Shown: positions 38,360 through 48,073, numbered from the stretch's first letter. The stretch: DNA of 64,000 nt from Bradyrhizobium sp. CCBAU 051011 (GCF_009930815.1 NZ_CP022222.1:2150501-2214500); one strand, 5' to 3'. A program made the numbers and translations. Notes: a model not told the origin generated them from the letters alone.

Positions 38360-38448
38360 GTAGCCCGGATGAAGCGCAGCGTAATCCGGGGCATTCATTC
38401 GCGTTGGTTAGGTCATCCCGGGTTGCGCTGCGCTCCACCCGGGCTACG
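38360..38448. repeat. Intergenic repeat, family C copy 1 (TAGCCCGGATGAAGCGCAG type)
   Basis: GTAGCCCGGATGAAGCGCAG opens and CTGCGCTCCACCCGGGCTAC closes it; the ends are imperfect inverses with TCATCCCGGG in the centre. A second copy is at 49501-49592. It separates the reductase from the convergent cytochrome gene. Confidence 0.8.
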
Positions 38449-38454
38449 CCATCT

Positions 38455-39036
38455 TCAAAGATGCGCGAGATAGTGCGCGAGTGCCTCGATCTCTTCCTCG
38501 CTCAGCGGAAAGGCCACATCGGCCATCGCTGCCATCGCGCCGCCGGCCCGCACGCCCGTCTTGTAGTCGCGCAGGGCCTTCACGAGATATTCTTCGCGCT
38601 GGCCGGCGACGCGGGCGACTGCCTTGGTGCCGGCATACGTATCCAAGTGGCAGGAGGCGCAGCGCCGGCCGGCAGCCGCCTGCGCACCCTTCTTTGACAG
38701 ATCGGGGTCGTCGTCGGGCTTCGATTCCTTCGGCGGCGGCAGTGAGGCGAAATAGGCGCCGAGGTTGCGGATATCCTCATTGTTGAGCTGTTCGACGATC
38801 GGCTGCATCTGCTCGTTCTTGCGGGTGCCGGCGCGGAAGAACACGAGCTGCCACTGAATGAACAGGTCCGGCTGTGCCGCCAGCGAGGGCATGTTTTCCA
38901 TTTGCGAAATGCCGTTTTCGCCATGGCAGCCGACGCACAACTCGGCTTTTTCCTTGCCGGCGGCGATATCGGCGGCGCGAGCGAACGAGCCGCAAGACAT
39001 GAAAACCGCCAGCGCTCCGACCAATGCCCTTCGCAT
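38455..39036 (-). CDS. Diheme c-type cytochrome (c4/c553 type)
   Basis: This 193-residue periplasmic electron carrier has a signal peptide (1-21) and two haem sites, CVGCH (34-38) and CASCH (126-130), each in its own small domain. The axial Met candidates lie in ENMPSLAAQ and in the late MAAMADVAFPLS. GGAGAG precedes ATG 39036. It is the next gene after the PQQ-type dehydrogenase on the same strand, and is the likely electron acceptor for it. Confidence 0.9.
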   Translation of the reverse strand: MRRALVGALAVFMSCGSFARAADIAAGKEKAELCVGCHGENGISQMENMPSLAAQPDLFIQWQLVFFRAGTRKNEQMQPIVEQLNNEDIRNLGAYFASLPPPKESKPDDDPDLSKKGAQAAAGRRCASCHLDTYAGTKAVARVAGQREEYLVKALRDYKTGVRAGGAMAAMADVAFPLSEEEIEALAHYLAHL

Positions 39037-39070
39037 TTCAACTACTCTCCGCCATCCGCTTCAAACAACA

Positions 39071-39108
39071 GAGGCTGCGGCCACTCGTTCCCGAGCAACC
39101 GCAGCCTC
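39071..39108 (-). terminator. Stem-loop between PQQ-type dehydrogenase and cytochrome c genes
   Basis: GAGGCTGCGG and CCGCAGCCTC pair perfectly over 10 bp with an 18-base loop. A T run is weak on the minus strand (TGTTGTTTG follows), so it may be an attenuator or mRNA-stabilising stem between the two genes. Confidence 0.6.
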
Positions 39109-39122
39109 CGATGACTCACGTC

Positions 39123-40382
39123 CTACTTCTTGTAGCTGATGCGATAGATGGCGCCGGCCCAGTCGTCGGCCACCAGTATCGAACCGTCTTTGGCGAGGAT
39201 GATGTCGTTCGGACGACCGAGATAGTTGGTGTCACCCTCAAGCCAGCCGGAGGCGAATATCTCCGACTTGGCGTTCTTGCCGTCGGCATCCACGATCACA
39301 CGCTTGATCCGGGCGCCCTGGTACTTGTAGCGGTTCCAGGAGCCGTGCTCGGCGATCAGGATGTTGTTCTTGTATTCGGCGGGGAATTGATCGCCGGTAT
39401 AGAACTTCATGCCGAGCGGTGCGACATGAGCGCCGAGCTTGACGACAGGCGGTGTGAATTCATCGCACTTGTGGCCCATCGCGAATTTCGGATCCGGCAT
39501 GTCGCCCTGGTGGCAATAGGGATAGCCGAAATGCTCGCCTATCTTGGTGATCATGTTGAGCTTGTCGCTCGGCATGTCGTCGCTGATCCAGTCGCGCGCG
39601 TTCTCGGTAAACCAGTATCGCCCCGAGCGCGGATCGACGTCGCCGCCGACGCTGTTGCGGACGCCGAGCGCCCAGATCTCGGCATTGCCGGTCTTGGGAT
39701 CGACGCGCCGGATCTGCGAGACACTGGTCGGCGGGATGCCGATGTTGAACGGAGGTCCGAACGGCAGATAGAACCAGCCATCCTTGTCGACGGCGATATA
39801 TTTCCAGCCATGCGCGACGTAGGTCGGCATGTCGTCATACACCACCTTGCCGGCGCCGAGATTGTCGAGATTGGCTTCGGCATTTTCGTATTTGATCAGC
39901 CTGTTGATCGCGACGACGTAGAGCGCGCCGTCGAGGAACGCCAGACCGGTGGGCATGTTGAGACCCTTGAGGACGGTCTTGACCTCCCTCTTTCCGCCAT
40001 TGTCCTTGATCGCATAGACGTTGCCGAGGCTGAAGGAGCCGACAAACAGCGTGCCCTTGTCGCCCCAGGCCATCTGCCGCGCCTCCAACACGTTGGAGGC
40101 GTAAACCTCGATACTGAAACCATCCGGCAGCTTGATCTTCTTCATCATCGCCGCTAGCTCGGCCTCCGAGGCGCCGGTCGGCGGACCGGAAGGCGGTGCC
40201 TGACCTTTCTGAGCCTCGGTCTCGTCGCCGAGGAACCAGTCCGGCGGCGGGTTGGTCCAGAACTCCTTGGTGCCGGATTCGTACTTCTTCAGGGCCTTCT
40301 GCTGCGCGCTGGCCTGGCTGGCGCCTGCGACAACAAGGATGGCTGCGAGCGCAAGAATGGATCGATTGAAAGCCGATTTCAT
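39123..40382 (-). CDS. PQQ-dependent sugar dehydrogenase-like protein (sorbosone dehydrogenase family)
   Basis: This 419-residue periplasmic protein has a signal (1-26, ASAQQ) and a six-bladed beta-propeller of the soluble glucose/sorbosone dehydrogenase type. Typical strands are LPDGFSIEVYASNVLEARQM, GLAFLDGALYVV, ALGVRNSVGGDVDP with FTENARD, GEHFGYPYCHQGDMPD, PLGMKFYTGDQFP and ILIAEHGSWNR. The His and Arg of the propeller face are kept. ATG 40382 follows AGGGAG. Electrons probably pass to the adjacent diheme cytochrome. The sugar or alcohol substrate is not evident. Confidence 0.87.
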   Translation of the reverse strand: MKSAFNRSILALAAILVVAGASQASAQQKALKKYESGTKEFWTNPPPDWFLGDETEAQKGQAPPSGPPTGASEAELAAMMKKIKLPDGFSIEVYASNVLEARQMAWGDKGTLFVGSFSLGNVYAIKDNGGKREVKTVLKGLNMPTGLAFLDGALYVVAINRLIKYENAEANLDNLGAGKVVYDDMPTYVAHGWKYIAVDKDGWFYLPFGPPFNIGIPPTSVSQIRRVDPKTGNAEIWALGVRNSVGGDVDPRSGRYWFTENARDWISDDMPSDKLNMITKIGEHFGYPYCHQGDMPDPKFAMGHKCDEFTPPVVKLGAHVAPLGMKFYTGDQFPAEYKNNILIAEHGSWNRYKYQGARIKRVIVDADGKNAKSEIFASGWLEGDTNYLGRPNDIILAKDGSILVADDWAGAIYRISYKK

Positions 40383-40683
40383 CGCGTCACTCCCTATGCA
40401 GCCTGGAGGCTGCGCATGTTATTATTTGGGAACGTTCGAGAGACGAACTTGGTCTGGTGAAGTGAAAACAGACCGGGAAATGGTAGCACATCCGCTCTCG
40501 GCGAGAAGCGCGGGCACCGCGGCTCCGTCAGACGAAAGCAAATTGTGAGACGGATTGATAACTGGCTGTCGATCCGCATTTACAGCTGCGCCCGCTGCAC
40601 CGCAATATTCTCGCGATGCCAACGGCTGTGATGCTGATTTGAGCCGGCTCAGGTGGGCGTGCTTCCACAGACGAGGCCGAGTG

Positions 40684-40833
40684 CGCGTGTCCTCATGCTC
40701 GGTGGGACAGGTTCGATCGGTTCTGCCTTGGTGCCAGAACTGTTTGGCGAGAGCCACGAATTGTTCGGCCTGGCGCGATCCGGTGCAGCGCCGGCGAAGT
40801 TGAAGCCGGCTGAAGCAACGCCGACCGCGCTAT
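40684..40833 (+). pseudogene. Remnant of an NAD-dependent epimerase/reductase N-terminus
   Basis: The frame reads RVLMLGGTGSIGSALVPELF then ELFGLARSGAAPAKLKPAEA, a typical Rossmann opening of NAD-dependent epimerase/dehydratase proteins. It then runs out of similarity at about 40833, exactly where the 3' end of the minus-strand DUF2235 gene begins. No ribosome site or full-length gene is present. It is a truncated relic at the edge of the DUF2235 segment. The rest of 40383-40683 shows nothing I can identify beyond the promoter of the dehydrogenase gene. Confidence 0.6.
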
Positions 40834-43091
40834 TTTCGCTTTACCGTCAGTTTCGCCGCCCCCTTGTTATTTCGATAAAAGAGATCATAGAGGCCGGGAA
40901 CGCCGAGCACGGAGTCGTTGACGAAGATGAACAGCTCACCTTCGCGGGTAGGCTTGATGGTGGCTTCGATCACGGAATCAGAGGGATCTGGATCGAGAAA
41001 GGCCTCCTCTCCGCCGATGTCTCCATAGCGTAGAACGATCCGAAACCAGTCCTTGGTCAATTCGCGGCGCAACGGCACGCCGAGTCCAAGCAGGATTCGC
41101 TGTTTCCAGGTCGGCTGTTCAGTGGGTGAGAAGCCGCCGAACGGGACGTTGATGCTGGCATCGTGCCAGGTCTCCGATGGCACCGGCTCGACCTTCACCA
41201 GATATCTGGCTCCGCCGCCGTCGAGGTGAATGCCCGTCGGCTTGCACAGGTCCGATGTCTTGAAGATGACGGGCGGCGCGCCCTCTCCCCTGGTGAGGCC
41301 CGTCGCCTTCGTGCTGGGCGTGCAGGTAAGACCGGCAACGTCCTGGACGTTGTAGAGCAGCCGGTTCACGAGGGCCAGACCGATATAGGCGAACAACAGG
41401 GCAAAGAACGCAGGTGCCCATCTGCGTTTCAGCCCTTCGTGCAGCGCGATGTAGAATCTGTTGCTGCGAAGCCGATAGATGAAATCATCGGGCAAGCTCG
41501 ACGGTGCAGAAGGCGTTTTTCGCCAGATCGCCCCCATACGGTCGTCGATGCGGGATGCGATTCGCACTCCCCAAAGATTGAAGAACACGACCAGTCCGGC
41601 AAGCAGCAGGAAGGAAAACGGCGAGCGGGCATAGCCGTCGATCCACGTGGACGCGAAACCCGGCAGAAACGCTCCGACGAAGCGGATTATGTCCGAGACC
41701 CATCGAATCGGGCTCGTGAACTCGTCGGAGCGCGTGGCGCCGCTGATCAACGGAAAAGCCAGCAGCCATGCGGTCGCGCCGACGGTAGCGAAATAGACGA
41801 CGCGCCGTTTCCAGATTTCGTTCCAGACATGCTCCTGTGCATCCGCGCGCGTTTTGGCCGCATCGATGGTCTCGCACCCAAATTGATCTGGCGTGACGAT
41901 CTCGCCATCGGCCTTCACGACGTCGTAGACCGGGGGCAAGCCGATGGGCGCATAGGCGTGCGCATGGTTCCTGATCCGCCTGAACACGGATTCGTGGATT
42001 TTCGGACGGTCGATCGCGACTTCGTCGTCTTCCTGTTTCGAGTATCGGTAGTTGCAGAGCCGAACGAGCTTCCGCGGGCCGTAACGGTAATAGGCGCCGA
42101 GGCCCGCGCGCGGATCGTAGATTCGGCCATCCTTGTCCGCTCTCGACATGGCGCTCTTGAACGCATCCGGATAGGCAGGCGGATCGCCGGTTTCGGATTT
42201 GAATTTCAGGCCGCAGCGCCGCGCCTCGTTGAGCATCCAGACCAACGGAATGTAGGCCAGCGCATCATCGGGATATCCGCCGCCTACGTTGGAATGCACG
42301 CCTGCGAACCAGACCTGGCTGATCTGTTCGTCGGCGATGTTGCGCTTCTGGTTTGGATCGAACTCCGACGGCGGAACGACTTTTTCATCCCAGAGTTCGG
42401 GATGAAAGGTAGTTCGCTCTTCATCGAGCGAAAGCGCCTGGCACGCACGCTGGACACGTTTGCGATCCAGCATGTGATTGGGAAGTTCGAGCGGAACGAT
42501 CCATCGGCTGACACCGCGCGTCATCTCATCCATCGGCAGCCCATAGGCGGCCACGGTGTCCCACACACCCACGAACCGGATGCATTTGACTTTGCGATTG
42601 TCGCGCTTGTCGTACTTGATCGGAAAAAGGAAGTTGCGAATGGCCCGGTACCAGTCCTCGGGATGCCAAGGCCACAGAGTGTGGTAGCGCTCGCTGCGGT
42701 ACTGCCGGTACGCTGCTATGGCCTTTTTGTTGAGTTCGCTTTCGCTATCAGCGGACACAAGCCCCTGGTTGAGAATCAGACCGATGACGACACGGATCGT
42801 AAACGCGCCGCGGCTGAAGCCGAAGCCGTAGAGATCGTCGTCCTCATCCTTGTAGTTGCGACATGCAAATTTGTAGATGTCGATGACGTTCCGCTTCAGT
42901 CCAAAGCCGAACGCGCCCCCAAGGACCGCCAAAGGCTTGAACGTCGACGTGCCGACGCCATCATCATAGAAGGCGACCTGGTCGTTGCCGGAAAGATCCA
43001 GTGCCTCAAAGGTGCGCCAGACGTTGGTGCGCCAGACCTTGGCCGCGGAATTGCCGGTGCCGTCGGACAGCAAAACAATGTTTCGGCCCAT
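40830..43091 (-). CDS. DUF2235 (Tle1-like) alpha/beta-hydrolase membrane protein
   Basis: This 753-residue protein has an N-terminal DUF2235 domain (1-400), the fold of T6SS phospholipase effectors of the Tle1 group. It opens MGRNIVLLSDGTGN; the probable triad is S93 in GFSRGAF, D178 in GVWDTVAA and H266 in GVHSNVGGGYPD. After about 430 come three transmembrane segments (430-450, about 500-517 and about 560-580) and then a soluble beta-rich tail (620-753). The start at 43091 follows AGGG. No VgrG, Hcp, PAAR or immunity gene is beside it, so it looks like a stand-alone membrane lipase or esterase. It lies directly downstream of tRNA-Gly. Confidence 0.85.
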   Translation of the reverse strand: MGRNIVLLSDGTGNSAAKVWRTNVWRTFEALDLSGNDQVAFYDDGVGTSTFKPLAVLGGAFGFGLKRNVIDIYKFACRNYKDEDDDLYGFGFSRGAFTIRVVIGLILNQGLVSADSESELNKKAIAAYRQYRSERYHTLWPWHPEDWYRAIRNFLFPIKYDKRDNRKVKCIRFVGVWDTVAAYGLPMDEMTRGVSRWIVPLELPNHMLDRKRVQRACQALSLDEERTTFHPELWDEKVVPPSEFDPNQKRNIADEQISQVWFAGVHSNVGGGYPDDALAYIPLVWMLNEARRCGLKFKSETGDPPAYPDAFKSAMSRADKDGRIYDPRAGLGAYYRYGPRKLVRLCNYRYSKQEDDEVAIDRPKIHESVFRRIRNHAHAYAPIGLPPVYDVVKADGEIVTPDQFGCETIDAAKTRADAQEHVWNEIWKRRVVYFATVGATAWLLAFPLISGATRSDEFTSPIRWVSDIIRFVGAFLPGFASTWIDGYARSPFSFLLLAGLVVFFNLWGVRIASRIDDRMGAIWRKTPSAPSSLPDDFIYRLRSNRFYIALHEGLKRRWAPAFFALLFAYIGLALVNRLLYNVQDVAGLTCTPSTKATGLTRGEGAPPVIFKTSDLCKPTGIHLDGGGARYLVKVEPVPSETWHDASINVPFGGFSPTEQPTWKQRILLGLGVPLRRELTKDWFRIVLRYGDIGGEEAFLDPDPSDSVIEATIKPTREGELFIFVNDSVLGVPGLYDLFYRNNKGAAKLTVKRK

Positions 43092-43190
43092 GAAATTGCC
43101 CTGCCGAGTACAATGCGATTCCACAATCTCTGGTCTAAGAGCATTGCACGCTCTCATTGAGCGAAAAGAGAGCTGGGTCACACCGGGGGC

Positions 43191-43228
43191 CAAAAAACGA
43201 CAAGGCCGCCAAAAGGCGGCCTGTCGTT
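43191..43228 (-). terminator. Rho-independent terminator of tRNA-Gly
   Basis: On the minus strand AACGACA-GGCCGCC-ttttGGCGGCC-(t)-TGTCGTTTTTT forms a 14-bp stem with one bulge and a T run, about 30 bases after the tRNA 3' end. Confidence 0.9.
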
Positions 43229-43258
43229 GGATCATGGCGTTGCCAATCCTAGGAAATC

Positions 43259-43333
<75 letters not shown>

Positions 43334-43846
43334 ATCCGAGATGGCGGCGATCGCTCGCCGTCAGCGGCAGACCTATGCCAAATGCGGACTGGGAATGCAA
43401 CAGTCCGAACGCAATCTGATGACACCTGATTGGCCGATTTCATTAACAAACAGGCTCGAATCAGCTCGAAACCATGCCTGATGGGCTCAATCGGCGTCAG
43501 AGGGTGCGATTCGGAACCTGGGCTGGGCCGCCAGCGGCCTGCGGGCGATTCTGAGCCAAGCGCGAACAGGAGGGTTCCGATAGGTGCGGCCCGCGCCGAA
43601 CGTCAATCGACGATTGCCGGCTGTCACCGGCGCAAGCCTCAAGCACCGCCCCATAACCACATAACGGGGCGCGCAGTGGTTTTTTGTCCCCGATCTCCGC
43701 TCGAGCCGGCTGGCGGAGTGCCCCTATGGCCAATTGAATTTTGTGGCCAAGCCGCCATCTAGCGGATGAGAACTTGGTTCCGGGACGTGCTAGAACGGGC
43801 CCCGTTTCCGACCAGCATTCGCAAAGCACATCAGGCGAGGGATACC
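43334..43846. other. Intergenic stretch without a supportable gene
   Basis: About 510 bases between tRNA-Gly and the thioredoxin gene. Open frames on both strands are low-complexity and lack ribosome sites. It must hold the promoters for both units, but no clear -35/-10 pair is visible to me. Confidence 0.5.
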
Positions 43847-44770
43847 GTGACGATAGTTGAGCAGGGCGGCGGCCCGGCACCGCAGGCAGCACCCGATCTG
43901 ATCAAGGAGACGACCACTCAGGCCTTCGTGAAGGATGTCATCGAGGAATCGAAGCGCCAGCCGGTGCTGATCGACTTCTGGGCTGAATGGTGCGGTCCCT
44001 GTCGCCAGCTGACGCCCGTGCTGGAAAAGGCGGTCCGCGCCGCCAAGGGCAAGGTCAAGCTGGTCAAGATGAATATCGACCACCATCCGGCCATTCCGGG
44101 CCAGATGGGCATTCAGTCGATCCCGGCCGTGATCGCGTTCGTCAACGGCCAGCCCGCAGACGGGTTCATGGGCGCGGTGCCGGAGAGCCAGGTCAACGCC
44201 TTCATCGACAAGCTGACCAAGGGCATGACCGCACCGGGCGAGCCGAACATTGCGGAAATCCTGCAAGAGGCCGAGGCCGTGCTGGCGGAGGGCGACCCGG
44301 CCGCAGCAGCCCAGATCTATGCCGAGATACTGGGCTTTGACGCCGCCAACATCGCGGCGCTGGCTGGACTGGCGAAGTGCTACGTGACGACGGGCGCGAT
44401 CGAGCAGGCCAAACAGACCCTGGCGATGGTTCCGGAATCGAAGCGCAACGACGCCGCAGTCAAAGCGGTGCAGGCCTCGATCGACCTCGCCGAGCAGGCG
44501 CAGTCGGTCGGCCCGGTGACCGAACTGGAACAGAAGGTCGCCGCAAACCCGCTCGACCATCAGGCACGGTTTGACCTGGCGACCGCGCTCAATGCGCTCG
44601 GCAAGCGCAGCGAGGCGACCAACCAGTTGCTGGAAATCGTCAAGCGGGATCGAAAATGGAACGATGACGGCGCGCGCAAGCAGCTCGTGCAGTTCTTCGA
44701 GGCGTGGGGCGGCGCCGACGAGGCGACCGTCGAGGGACGAAAGCGGCTATCGACGATTCTTTTTTCGTAG
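43847..44770 (+). CDS. Thioredoxin-TPR chaperone-like protein (CnoX/YbbN type)
   Basis: This 307-residue cytoplasmic protein has a thioredoxin domain (about 20-130) with the active site WCGPC (C49 and C52), the SIPAVIAF cis-Pro region, and a C-terminal TPR domain (about 150-300: AEAVLAEGDPAAAAQIYAEI, ALAGLAKCYVTTGAIEQAKQ). This is the CnoX/YbbN architecture, which in other bacteria protects unfolding proteins during oxidative stress. GTG 43847 follows GAGGGA; an in-frame ATG at 43766 adds an unlikely leader. A LON-domain gene follows 74 bases later. Confidence 0.9.
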   Translation: MTIVEQGGGPAPQAAPDLIKETTTQAFVKDVIEESKRQPVLIDFWAEWCGPCRQLTPVLEKAVRAAKGKVKLVKMNIDHHPAIPGQMGIQSIPAVIAFVNGQPADGFMGAVPESQVNAFIDKLTKGMTAPGEPNIAEILQEAEAVLAEGDPAAAAQIYAEILGFDAANIAALAGLAKCYVTTGAIEQAKQTLAMVPESKRNDAAVKAVQASIDLAEQAQSVGPVTELEQKVAANPLDHQARFDLATALNALGKRSEATNQLLEIVKRDRKWNDDGARKQLVQFFEAWGGADEATVEGRKRLSTILFS

Positions 44771-44844
44771 GCCGATCCAAACCCGTGGAAACTGGTTTTG
44801 TGAAGAGTATACGCACCAAACCAAGAAACTGACCGGAACCGCCG

Positions 44845-45519
44845 ATGCCGATCAATGCCGAATACCGCGGACCCGGCGAACTTCCCGAGATCATTCCGGT
44901 GTTTCCACTGCCGGGCGCGCTGTTGCTGCCGCGCGGCCAAATGCCGCTCAATATTTTCGAGCCGCGCTATCTGGCGATGGTGGACGACGCGCTGCGCGAC
45001 GGCCACCGGCTGATCGGGATGATCCAGCCGGATATTTCCCATAGCAGAGACGAGGCTAGGCCGGAGCTGTTCCGGGTCGGCTGTGTCGGCCGCATCACCC
45101 AACTCGCCGAATCCGGTGACGGGCGCTACATCCTCGAATTGACCGGCGTCGCCCGTTTCAAGGTCGTGGAGGAAATCACGGTCCTGACCGCGTACCGGCA
45201 ATGCAAGGTGGACTTCTTCCCCTATGTCGACGATTTCGTCGCGCGCAAGGGCGAGGAGGCCGTGGACCGCACGGCCTTGCTCGACGTGCTGACTGATTTT
45301 CTCAACGCCAACAACCTGAAGGTGGATTGGGAAGGTATCGAGAGTGCGCCGAACGAGGCACTGGTCAACGCGCTGGCGATGATGTCACCCTATGGCCCGG
45401 CGGAGAAGCAGGCGATGCTTGAAGCGCCCGATCTGAAGACCCGCGCCGAGATCCTGATCGCGGTGACCGAAATGGACCTCGCCAAGAAGCGCACCAGCGG
45501 CGACACCGGGCTGCAGTAG
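44845..45519 (+). CDS. LON substrate-binding domain protein
   Basis: This 224-residue protein consists of the N-terminal LON domain only (IPVFPLPGALLLPRGQMPLNIFEPRYLAMVDDAL, split here: IPVFPLPGALLLP, PLNIFEPRYLAMV), without the AAA+ and protease domains. It includes GCVGRITQLAESGDGRYILE and ends with helical MEMDLAKKR-like VTEMDLAKKRTSG. Such stand-alone LON proteins commonly follow the thioredoxin-TPR gene in Rhizobiales, suggesting a shared proteostasis role, possibly as an adaptor. The function is not established. Confidence 0.88.
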   Translation: MPINAEYRGPGELPEIIPVFPLPGALLLPRGQMPLNIFEPRYLAMVDDALRDGHRLIGMIQPDISHSRDEARPELFRVGCVGRITQLAESGDGRYILELTGVARFKVVEEITVLTAYRQCKVDFFPYVDDFVARKGEEAVDRTALLDVLTDFLNANNLKVDWEGIESAPNEALVNALAMMSPYGPAEKQAMLEAPDLKTRAEILIAVTEMDLAKKRTSGDTGLQ

Positions 45520-45585
45520 CGTCAAATTAGGTCAAACATCCCCAACGCAAGCCCGTGCATCAGCCGGCAGGACTTGACGGCGCCT

Positions 45586-47049
45586 TCAGCGCGCCGCTGC
45601 CATGTCTCGACTGCGCCGCCTCACGGGCTGGAGCTGCCGGCGCACCATTTTCAGAGCTTTAGCTGCACATATTGGCCGACTGAAGTAACCTTGCATTTCA
45701 GCGCATGCCCCTTCACGGAGGATCGCCAGCTGCTCCTCGGTTTCGACTCCTTCGGCCGTCGTCGTCTTGCCGAGACTGACTGCAAATCGAACCACCGCGC
45801 GTGCGATCCGGCGTGACTCCTCGTTCGCACCCGACAGCGCGTTGACGAAGCTGCGATCGATCTTGATTTTGTCGAATGGGAACTTCTGAAGCAGGCTCAA
45901 CGATGAATAGCCGGTGCCGAAATCATCGAGGGCAATTCGCACGCCCAGTCTGTGCAGCTGGTCCAACGCAGCAAGCACCGCCTCGCTGTCATGCATGGTG
46001 ATCGTCTCGGTGACCTCGAGCTCCAATCTATGGGCAACAATGCCCGAATTCGCGAGCGCGCCGACGATGGTCGAAACCAGCTCCTTGCTCCTGAATTGAG
46101 CGGGTGACAGATTTACCGCGATCTTCAGGCCATCGGGCCATTTGGCCGCCTCGTTACAGGCGGCCCTCAACACCCATTCTCCGATGGGCAGGATCAGGCC
46201 GGTCTCTTCCGCAAGCGGGATGAATTCAGCCGGCATGATCAAGCCGCGTTGAGGGTGATGCCAGCGCAAGAGCGCCTCAAAGCCTAAGGGTTCACCGCTT
46301 TCGGCATTGATGATCGGCTGGTAATGAAGCTCGAATTCACCCTTGGCCAACGCATCACGCATGTCGCGCTCCATATTGCGCCGGGCATGCATGAGCTGGT
46401 CCAGCTCGGGCTCGAAGAAGCGGAATGAACCGCGTCCGCCGCTCTTGGCCGAATAGAGCGCGAGATCCGCACTCTTCAGGATCTCGTCAGGGTTGGTGCC
46501 GTCGCGTGGCGCGATGGCAATGCCGATGGTCACCTGATGGTCGCCAAGATCGAAAGGCCTGCAAAGCGCTTGGCTGATTTTCTCGGCAAGGGCCGTGGCC
46601 TCGACGACGGGATTGGTCACGTAGTCGATGACGGCGAACTCGTCGCCGCCCAGCCGTGCAATCAGAGCGGTATCGCGGATGCATTCGAGCAGCCGCGCGG
46701 CGACGGCTTGCAGTAGCTTGTCGCCTGTCGGATGACCGAGCGTGTCGTTGACCTCCTTGAAGCGATCGAGATCGAGCATGAAGACGGCAAGGCCGGATCC
46801 GCCCTCGCGGGTAATTGCGAGAGCGTGATCCATGCGCACGCGCAGCCGCACTCGGTTTGGCAGGTCGGTCAGCGCGTCATGCTGGGCCATATGGATGATC
46901 TTGGCTTCGGACTGCCGCTGCTCGGTGACGTCGAGGTGCGTCGCCACCCAGCCGCCTCCCGCCATGGGCTGCCGGGTGACGCAGATCAATCGCCCGTCCG
47001 CAAGTTCGTCCACCCTGCTGGCGACAGCGTCGGGCGGCAACGCATTCAG
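45586..47049 (-). pseudogene. GGDEF-EAL half of a frameshifted MHYT-PAS-GGDEF-EAL gene
   Basis: This is the second part of a cyclic-di-GMP enzyme. It begins LNALPPDAVASRVDELADG, the end of a PAS-like sensor, then GWVATHLDVTEQ and a GGDEF domain with intact GGDEF near 46640 and RLGGDEFAV context. The EAL domain has EALLRW, the metal site VTETITMHDSE, DDFGTGYSSL and KIKIDRSF, so both cyclase and phosphodiesterase motifs are complete. The frame does not connect to the sensor half without a one-base shift near 47041-47058. If internally initiated it could still give a soluble enzyme; no good start with a ribosome site is seen. Confidence 0.75.
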
Positions 47050-48073
47050 AGAGCAACCGATTCGCGGCGCTCTCGCTGGTCTCGCCTTTGAGGATGCCGT
47101 TCGCAATCCGATGCGCGATGACTTCGTGGTGTGGCGTTCCCGGCTCCAGCAGTTCCGGCGGCAGCCGATACATTTTGGCATAGCGATCATTGCATACGAC
47201 AAGCCGCTTGCAGAGACCCTCGCCCATGTGATTGATGGCCGTATCGAGCCTGAGTTTCTGTTCCTGCAGTTCTCTTCGCGAAGCTTCGACTTCTTGCCGG
47301 GCGAGCGACAACTGGCTGATGATTTCCTCGAATTTGCGAGTCCGGGTGGCCAAACGGCGATCCGCCAGCACCCCGATAAGGCTCATCCCGAGCACCGACA
47401 AGGCGACGCCGGCGATCAGCAGCGCGAGGAAGGTCGGAGAAAGCGACAGGGTGTCCGGCGCCCGCATCGGATCCGGAACGATCTGCACCGCGCCCATCGC
47501 GGTGAAATGATGCGAGACGATGGCCAGCGTCAGCAGCAGCGCGGCAGCAAATGTTCCTCGCCTGTCATTATGGCGCGTCGCGATGGCCAGGGCGGCACAG
47601 CCGAAGAACAGGCCGAGAGCGATCGATGCCAACACGAGATCCGGTGACCAGCTCACGCGGCCGGGCACCTCAAGCGCCCACATGCCAAGATAGTGCATGC
47701 TCGCAATGCCGGCGCCGATAATCGCGCCACCGACGGGGGCACGCCACCGACCGGGATCGCTGGCGGCAAAACCAAGTCCGCAGGAAGTCAGTATCATCGC
47801 AGCCGCGAGCGACAATCCCGTCAAGGCGATGGCGTAGCCGGTTGAAACGCCCGGCTCATAAGCCAGCATGGCGATGAAGTGCGTCGCCCATATCCCATAG
47901 CCGATCGCCGCGCCTGCAATCGCAATCCAGATCAGCCGCGTCCTGGCTTGCGACGCAATGGCGCGATGAAAAATCGTGACGGCAACAATGCTTGCAACGA
48001 AGCAAACCAGGCCGGCGAGCAGAACGAGCCGCCAATCATGATCGGCAGTAAGACAGCTGAAAACACGAAACAT
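47050..48073 (-). pseudogene. MHYT sensor half of the same frameshifted gene
   Basis: From ATG 48073 the protein has seven hydrophobic helices with three MHYT repeats: WATHFIAM, SMHYLGMWA and SHHFTAMGAV, thought to bind copper and sense a diatomic gas. A coiled coil (RKFEEIISQLSLARQEVEA) and a PAS-like segment (INHMGEGLCKRLVVCNDRYAKMYRLP) follow up to NRLLSE. There the frame leaves the family pattern and reads arginine-rich sequence, while the other frame continues it. This indicates a single indel in a gene of about 830 residues. Confidence 0.75.

Noticed and set aside
41163..43160. 665-codon open frame antisense to the DUF2235 gene
   Set aside because: It mirrors codon bias of the real gene; Arg/Asp/Val-rich without domains or ribosome site.
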